Source of the DNA: an uncultured Eggerthella sp.
GTDB lineage: Bacteria > Actinomycetota > Coriobacteriia > Coriobacteriales > Eggerthellaceae
Assembly (NCBI GenBank): GCA_937998355.1
Contig: CALLDI010000010.1
Location: 124,001 to 188,000 of the forward strand
Direction: 5' to 3'
Length of the DNA stretch: 64,000 bases
Shown here: one piece after another, positions 53,901 through 62,900 of the stretch
How the letters are laid out: the number at the start of each line of letters is the position of its first letter
Numbering within the stretch: position 1 is the first letter of the stretch
Notes under the pieces: generated by a model
Databases searched by the model: none
The model's input: the letters and a program-made list of their open reading frames with translations, nothing else
Told to the model about the DNA's origin: nothing
Program-made: the position numbers and the translations under genes

Positions 53901-56900
53901 GTAATCCTTATAGGTGGTGGAGGACACCAGCACGCGGTTGCCGTTGCCGTCGATCTTGTAGATGTTGACATCGTATTCGACCTTCACATCGTCGTCGATA
54001 TCCCACGGATCGGGCTTAGGACCAGGACCTGGCCACGGATCGGGATCATCCGGATCGGGGTCGGGATCGGGATCTGGATCGGGGATGACCGGATCGGGGT
54101 CGACGCCCGGCGGGAACGGACCGGGGTTGTTCCAGTAGCCTGCGTAGTAGAAGACGTAGACCACGGTGGAGCCGTCGGCCTTCACGACCTCGCGCTCGAA
54201 GCCGAAGGAGTCGATGGAGCTGGTATAGGTGACGCCGTCGATGGTGACCGTGAGATACGGGCCCATGGTGAGATGCGTATAACCATCCCAGAACAGCTTG
54301 TCGGCATCCGTCGTGACCTTGTTCGGGTTGAAGTTGCCGTACTTGTCCACGAAGGTCTCGGAGTCGTGTGGCACAGAGGTGTTATGAGTGCCCACGGTCC
54401 AAGTAAGACCTGCTTCCTTGGCCTTCTCGAACTTCTCGGTCTTAGCGATGGAGCCATTGCCCGCATGATCGACCTTGATGTGGACCACGGTCACGTCGAC
54501 CGGCTGCGCTTTCCAGACAGCCTCGAAGACGCGGTCGTTGCCCCACGTGAAGGTGAGCGGATCGAAGGTGCCATCATCCTTGATGTTGTAGATGGTGCCG
54601 GATTCGACGTCCAGCCAGCCGATCAGGTCGTAGCCGAGCTTCTGGACCATGCTGGAAGGCAGCGGCGTGAACTGATGGTTGTAATACACCGTGCGATCGA
54701 CGTTCTCCGCCGTGGTGCCGTCGGCCTCGGTGATGGTGCCACCCAGGCTCTTATAGGTGATGGTGTACTGATCGACCGTGTAGTACAGGCGCAGCACCAG
54801 CGCACCGTCCGCCGTCCAGTCGCCCACGTGGCCGGAGATGCGACCGGTGGAGAGCGTGGCGTAGAGCTGTGCGACCGTGGAGTTCTCGGGCAGCGTCTTG
54901 GAGAAGGTCGGATCGTAGGTGAAGCCGGTAAGAGCCTTCACCAGTGCCTGATACAGCCAACCGTCTTCCGGATCGCCCGGGTTCACATTGATGCCGTTGG
55001 TGAGCGCGTCGACACGGACGTACTGACCAGCGGTGCCGTTGAGCGTCTCGCGATCGATGAGGGTCGGCGTCTGCAGCGCACCGTAGTTGTTCACGTCGAC
55101 GGTGTAGTGCTCGACGTAGAACTTGGTACCGTTCGGGATAGCACGCAGGTAGATGTAGAGGATGGTCTCATCGATGCCCGCAGCCGTGGCGTCGTCGCCT
55201 GTCGCGTTCAGGATGCCGTAGGCCGGGCCGAGCGGGTTCACGGGGTTCGGGTCGACCTCATAGCCAGCAGCGATGGCGATGGCCTCGAGCCATGCGTAGA
55301 TGTTGGCGTGGTTATCCGCGAAGGCCTCGAACGGACGAGCCGGATCGACGTAATCGAGGTAGTTGCCCGTGATGCCGTTACGGATGTAGGTGGCCAGCGT
55401 TTCGGTGGTGCCATCGCCCTGCAGCGCGTTCACCACGACCTTGTATTCGGAGGTGTTGGCCTGCCAGATAGCGTAGAGGGTGGTCTCTTCGTTGGGCATG
55501 GTAAAGGCGTAGGGGTCGCCCGCCAGGTAGATGCGACCCGCGTTATCGGTGATCCACTTGTTGGACACCACGCCCGCCAGGTCGGAAGGCAGCGTGCCTG
55601 CCGCCAGTTCTGCCGCCGTGGGGATGTACCAGCCGTACAGCGTGTAGCCCGGACGGATACCGGTGAGGCTGTTGGGCAGCGTTACCTTCTCGCCCGTCTT
55701 ATAGATGTTGGTGGACGGGTTCTGGCCACGCCAGGTCGCGCCGTTCACGTAGTCGTTGTTCGCATCGAGGCTGCCCGGTTCGAAGTTGAGCTGCTGGCGA
55801 TCCGCCAGATAGTAGAGATGCAGTTCCATCGAACCGTCCGCCAGGATGGTGCCGGAGAGCTTCTGGTCGACGTATTCGCCGAAGGTGAAGCCCTTGATGA
55901 GGTATGCGTAGATGGACCAGGGGTTAGCCGGGTCGACCGTGATGGCGTAGGTGCGGCCGGTAGCCTCGTCGATGAACGCGCCGGTCTTGCCCGTGCCCGT
56001 GGTGAAGAAGGGCTGGCCGTCCTTGAACACGTCGACCACGTCGCCGTCGCCTTCCACCAGGTGGTGGTAGATCTTGAACGGTGTGTCGGTGTTCGGGACG
56101 TAGACCAGGACGATGTTGGGCAGACCCAGCGGCATGCCCGCGACCTCTTCGATGACGCCATCAACGACGATCTTCTGGCTGTAGTCGACGCCGTTGACGG
56201 TCGCATCCGCCGGGGTGTCGCCCTTAGCCGGATCGTAGAGGTGGTAGCCCGCGATGCCCGGAACTTCCCAAACGTTGGTCTTATCGGTGATGTTGGTGGC
56301 CGGGACCATGTTACCGGTGCCGTCGTCGACGTACTTGATGCCCAGCGTGCCATCGGCCAGCAGTTCGTAGACGATGCTGGTGGCGGTGGGATGCTCGGGG
56401 TCGACGAAGGAGACGGTGTCGCCCGCGTAGCCCTTGAATTCCAGCGTGGTGAGCTTCTTGGCTTCAGTGCCGCCCACGATCTGCCAACGATCGACGGTGA
56501 AGGTGATCTCCTTCGCGCGCCAGACCGCATAGAAGGTGGTAGCGCCCTGCGGCATCTTGAAGGTGCCGCCTGCCGGAATGAAGAGCGGATTCTTGCCGTA
56601 CGGATCCATGCCGGGGTTAGCCGCCAGCCAATCGGTCCATTCGATGGAGTTGGAGCCGACCAGGTTGGTGAAGGCCGCGTAGTCCGGACCGGAGTACCAA
56701 CCGACCAGTTCGTAGCCGTAGCGATACGCCGAGCCCGCACCCGGAACGTTCAGGGTCTTGCCGACCTTGTAATTGCCGGAGATGTTGGCAGAACCGGAGG
56801 TCCAACCACGGTTGGGCATATCGGGGCTGGTGGCGGTGTCGCCCAGCAGGAAGGTGAGCGGCAGGCTGTCGGCCACGTAGTAGAGCATGAATTCAGTGGT

Positions 56901-59900
56901 GCCCGCACCGGAGACGCGATGCGCCAGCGAGGTTTGCAGGTTGGTGCCCGGAACGGTGCCGTCGGAGTTCGGGTGGAACTTGTAGCCCGAGAAGTCGTAG
57001 ACGTATTCCGTACCATCGCCCGCGGTGTAGACCAAATAGAGTATGCCATCGCGCAATTCACCGCGTATGGTGTTCTTCTTGTCTTGGTAGGCCAAGCCGA
57101 TATCGGAAGGCTGGACCTCGCGGTCGGTCTCGCCCTGGCGGACTTCGGTCAGCACTTCGAAGGTGTTGCCGTCGCCGTCCACGAAGATGTGGTGGACCTT
57201 GTATTCGGTATCCAGGTCAGCCAGATAGTAGACGCGGAAGATGGTGGGGTTAGCCGGGTCGCCATTGATGATGGCGGACAGCAGCGAATCCGGATAGGTG
57301 GTGTCGTTGGGCGGGTTGATGCCCAGGTGGTAACCGCGGAAGTCGTATTCGCGGCCGCCATCGGTGAACGTGGTGTTGGTGGGCAGCACGTATTCAGGCT
57401 TCAGCGCGCCATTCTCGTCGAGCAGGCTGAAGGTGTCGCCCGTGGCGTACTTGAAGGCATCGTTGCGGTTCACGTATTCCAGCGTGACCACGCCGTTGGA
57501 CACCTTGTAATACGCAACCTGGTAGTTGGATTCTTCCGCTACCCAGACCGCGTACATGTAGACGGTGTCGCCCGCATTGGCATCCGGTGCCTGGATGAGG
57601 CTGCCGACCGGATGGAAGTTCGGGTCGCCGTTAGCCAGGATGTTGTTGTAGCGATCGATGGAGAGCGCACCGAAGATGTCGATCTGGTTCGCATCGTTGG
57701 TGGTGTACCAGCCCACCAGCTTGTAGCCCGGACGCGTAGCTGCGCCGGAGCCTGGCAGGTAGACGTTGGAGCCGGACACGACGTTGACCGAACCGTTCTG
57801 GACGAACGCGTTGCCTGCGCCGGAGTAGGACTTCACCCAGGTGCCATCGGTGAACGTCATGCCGTTCAGGACGAGGGTCAGGGTGTAGGTGTCAGGCGTG
57901 TAGTACAGACGCAGCACGGTGGAGCCGTCGCCGTTGATGAGCTTGTACGGATCGGAGGTATAGGAGATGTCGTTGACCATGAAGGTGCCCGGGCTGTAGT
58001 GGTAGCCGATGACGCCCGGAGCGTAGACCCATGCGTCGTCGGTGAGCTCGGTCGGCGTGATGGTGTTGCCGTTCGCGTCGACGTAGGTGTACGGCTTCCA
58101 GTTGGTGGTGCCCGCCTGGTATTCAGCGTCAGCCTCCGCGTAAGCGCCTGCAAGACCGGTGTGCTTCACGGTGACAGGGTTGCCGTTCACGTCGAGCACC
58201 TTCGATGCCACGCCTTCGCCGGAGACCTTCCAGAGCTCGACCTCGTATTCCACGTAGAGGGAGACGTAGTAGAGCTTGAAGACGGTGGAGCCGTCGCCTG
58301 CCAGAGACGGGACCGCTACCACTTCTTGGTAGTTGCCGCCGTTCCACGACTGGTTGAAGCCCTCGAAGAACTTGTAGCCCTTCAGTGCCGGGAAGTCGCC
58401 GTACATGGCCTCGAGGATGGCGCGCGCGTAGATGTCGGCCGCAGTGAGGCTCGATTCGGAGACGCCCGTGTGCGTGGTGGTGTAGATCGGGCTCGTCTCG
58501 ACCTTCAGGACGTGCGTGAGGGTGCGGGTACCATCGGGGTTCTCCACGTATTCGGAGACGACGCGATAGTGCTCGACCGTGTAGGTGGTATCGCCCGGCA
58601 TCCAGACCGCGTAGAGGGTCTGATGCAGTGCGGAAGTGACCTCGTAGGTGGAGGGATAGAAGGAGCCCGCCAACGCATCGGAGAACGTGGACTGATCGCG
58701 CTTAGGATCGGTGCTCCATGCATCCAGTGCGTTCTTGTCGGCCGTCCAACCGAGCAGCTTGTAGCCCGGACGTACCACGTGTTCGCCCTGTGGGACATTG
58801 ATGGTCTGGCCGGTCATGTAGATGTTGGAGGCAGAGCTCGAGAAGTTATCCGTTCCGCTCGTCCACACGCCGCCCTCGGTCTCGAAGATGACCTCGCGAG
58901 GTGCCGGCGTGTAGAACAAGCGGATGATCAGCATCTCGTCCGGATCGCCCACGATTGTGCCGGTGTAGGATGAGGCGAACGAGGTGTTCTGAAGGATGGT
59001 GATGGTGCGGGTGAGCGGATTGCCCAGTGCGTCGTAGCCATAGACGTAGGTGTAATCGTAGGACGCGCCGGTGTAACGCCAGCTGGAAGAAGGCGCTGCG
59101 TTATAACCGTCGATGTCCTTCCACATCCAGGAGAGCGACGTGTAGTCGGTTGCGGATTCGATCGGTGCGCCCGCCACGGTGGTGTCGAACAGACCCGGTG
59201 CGGCGTTCGCGCCCGTGGTGTTGGCATTAGCCTGATAGCCCGCCGTACCGTTCAGGGTGACGGTGGCCGCCACGCCTTCGGTGTTGGTGGAGTTAGGCGC
59301 AGGCTCGTCGAACTTCATGGGCTTGCCCGTCAGCGGATCCCAGTACCAGTACTCGACCTGATACTTGGACTCGCCCGGCACTGCCTCGTAGTAGAGCACG
59401 AGCGTCATACGGCCGTCCGCCGTGACGGTGCCGGTCAGCTTCGGCGCACCGTATAGAGTGGTGTCGAAGTTGGCCTCGGCAGCGCTGTGGATGAGCTTGT
59501 AGCCAGCGCGGTCGGGCTCGAGCATGAAGTTGGAGCCCTGGATGAGGGTGGAGGCGAAGCCGACCAGGCTGCCGGTAGGCGCGGAGAGCAGCGTGTTGTC
59601 GTCCGCGTCGATGTAGGCAGGCTTGTTCTGCTTGACGCCGTTGTTGTCGGTGTAGCTGAGCGCGCGTTCGAAGTTCTTGTCGCGGATGATCTTGCCCGCT
59701 TCGACGCGATAGACGCGCACGTTGTAGGGCTTGTCGAGCGCCTTCCAGACCGCGTAGAGGGTCACGACGCCGTAGCCTTCAGCGTCGACGATGCTGCCCG
59801 CAGCAGGAACCTCCCACTGTGCGCCCGGAGCGATGAGCTTGGAGTAGTCGCCCGTGGCGAGCGCCGTGTTCAGGATGTCTTCGGAGGTAGCCCAGCCCGC

Positions 59901-62900
59901 GAGCTCGTAGCCTTCGCGCTCCACGTTGGTCTTCACCGGGACATTGATCTTGTCGTAGGTGTAGACGCGGTTCATGGTACCGCCGAAGATGCCGTCGTCG
60001 CGGTTCAGGTTATTGAGCGTCCACGCGCCGTCCTTCAGGTCGAAGACCACGTCCTGCTTCTTCGCGTCGAAGAAGAGCTGGATGACCGAGGAGCCGTCGC
60101 CCTCCACGAAGAGGTTCTGATTGTACGGATCGGAGCGCAGCGCGGAGTACGCGAAGCCCGCCAGGTTGTCGTAGATGATGAAGTAGTTCACGCCACCCAC
60201 GACCACGTGATCGGCGCCAGGCGTGAAGGCGATGCCGAGCGCAGCGAGCTCGTCCGGCGTCTTAGCGACCAGACCCTGGCCTGCCGTGCCCTTCACCATG
60301 ATGAGGTAGTCGCGCAGGTTCTCGGGGGCCACGATGTTGCCGTTCGGACCATCCAGCACGTTGCCGTTCTCGTCGCGATAGAGGCGGTTGCCATGCTTGT
60401 CCACTTCGACGTTGGTCTGACGGTCGGAGAGGGTCTCGAAGCGCTTGACGGTGTATTCCACGCCATCGGGAATAGCGGTGTAGAACAGGTAGATGGTGTT
60501 GCCATCGGCGCCGCCCAGCAAGATGGAGTTCAGGGAGCCCATGACCGGCAGGGACAGGTCGAAGCCGCGGATGGGCTCGTTGCCAGTGCGCTGGAAGCTC
60601 TGCGAGAACTGATAGCCCTTCGGAGCGGTGACGGCATAGCCTGCACCCAGCGCCTCTTCATGGTAGTCGCTGCCCATGCCCCATGAACGGACGGGGTTGG
60701 TGGGATCGTTGAAGTTGATGGTGTCGCCGTAGACGCCCGTAAGCAGGCCGTCTTCGTTAGCGGTCGGGAACGTGACCGGAACGCGCTGCAGCGAGCCGTC
60801 GCCATTCTGGACCCAGACCTCGACGGTGTAGGTCGCATCCTTCGCACGCCAGACAGCATGAAGGGTGTAGATCCAGTTGTCGCCGATCTTCACGAGGTAC
60901 GGGCTCACTTCGCCGTAGTTCGGGTCGGTGTTGAGCTCGGGCATGGTGAAGACCGCACCCGGTGCGTAGAAGCCTTCAGGCGTGAGATCGCCATTGGAGA
61001 GGCGGTCGGCAACCGTGATGGAGTTGGTGCCCACGGTGTTGGTGCCTTCGTTGGTGATGTACCAACCGATGAATTCATAGCCTTCGCGCTCCACATCGGG
61101 CTTCGAGGGCAGCGTGGTCTGGCTGCCGGTCTGCATCGGACGAGAGGTCTCGCCGGTGAAGGTGTCGGACCAGTTGCCGCCGGTGCCCAGATCGAACTGG
61201 AGCAGACGCGGGTCGCCCACGTAATACAGGCGGAGCACGGTGGTGCCGTCGCCCTTAACGTAGAGCTCGTACCAGTTGGACTTGACGTCGGTCAGCACAC
61301 CGTTGATGTAGATCTGAGCCGTATCGGAGTACGTGTAACCGGGGTGCCCATGCTGTGCCGGGATGAAGAGTGCCGGATCGGCAAAGACATAGGTACCCGC
61401 GGTTACACCGGAGATGGTGATGGGTTCGCCTTCAGCGAGCGTTGCGTGATGCTGGCCATCCACGTAGTAGTGCTCGACGGTGTAGGTGGTGCCGCCTTCG
61501 ATCGCCTCGAAGTAGATGCGCAGCACGAGCTTGCCGTCGGCCGTGACGATGCCGGTGAGCAGTTCGTCGGGATGGCTGTAGTACTGGTAGCCCGCCGGAG
61601 CCAGGACACCCACGTAGCCATCGGGCACGGAAGCGCCCGCGTTAGCGATGACCATGAGGGTGCGCCAGGAATCGGTAGGAGCACCGTTCTTGTTGTATTC
61701 GCCACCGTACTTGAGCGAGTCGAGCAGGATGGTGGTGACGGTGGAAGGATCGGCCGGGTTGCCCTTATTGGTGACGTAGCGTTCGACCGTGAAGAGCATG
61801 TTGGGGTCAGCTTCGTAATACAGACGGAGCACAAGGCTGCCGTCGGCCTTCACGACGCCGGATTCGACGGCCAGCTCGAAGTCTGGCATGTAGAAGTAAC
61901 CCTCCCATTGGTCGAAGTAGTACTTCACACCATTGGGAACCGGCGTGCCCGCGATGTTGACCTCGGCCACGTAGTACTGGCCCTTCTCAGCATCGAAGAG
62001 CACCTTCACGTTGGAGTTGGCCGGCGCGTTGTACTTGCCGGTCTCGGTGGGACGCGAGGTGAAGTTCAGCGTGCCGTCCGCATTGATGAAGACGACCTTG
62101 CCATCGATGACCTTGTAGCGCTCGATGGTGAAGGTGACGTTGTCGGTGAGGAAGTGCGCCGTGAACGTGTGACCATCGTAGGACAGGTAGGAGCCGTCAA
62201 TGTGCTGCGGGAAGAAGGTGGAGCCCATCAAGCTGACACCCTGCGGGATGTTATTGGTGGTCCAGGTATCGGAGCCCGGGATGGCAGAACCATCGGCCGC
62301 GATCCACAGGCCGTCGTCGCGCGTCCAGTGGCTGAAGCGGTAGCCCGGCTTCGGGGTGGCGTAGACCGGCTTCGGCTGGCCCGTGACCGGCTCGAAGGAG
62401 TCATGCTTGATGGAGACATCGCCACCGTCGGACGGGGTGAAGTCGTATTCGATGTTGATAGGCGCCTTCTCGCGGAAGATCGCGTAGAAGATGACCGAAT
62501 CGCCCGCTTCCAGGCCCTCGACCGGCAGCACGTTGCCATCGAGCGTCGGGACGAAGTTCAGGTCGGTCGAGACCGGAGCCACGTTGCCCTGAATGTCGGA
62601 GAGATGACGGAACCAACCGAGGAATTCATAGCCATCGGGGATGGTGGCCGTGGAGCCCTTGGGGTTAGCCGAGGGGCCAGCCGCGATCAGTTCGAAGGTA
62701 GGACGGGTCGAACCGTAGTCGCCGTTGCCGTAGGGGTCGTTACCGACGTGCGGCAGGTCGATGACCTGGTAGCCGATGGTGGCCACGGTAGGCGGATCGA
62801 GCAGGTAGTATAGGTCGAGCGTGAGCGCCTGGTTGCCACGGCCGATGACGCCGGTAGCGGTCTGCGCGGACACCTCGGGCGAGTAAGCCCAGCGGAAGCC

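Noticed and set aside
49566..58973. A 3,135-codon open frame on the plus strand
   Set aside because: Antisense to the partial giant gene. Its product is a monotonous Val/Asp/Arg/Gly mix mirroring the repeats, with no start context.
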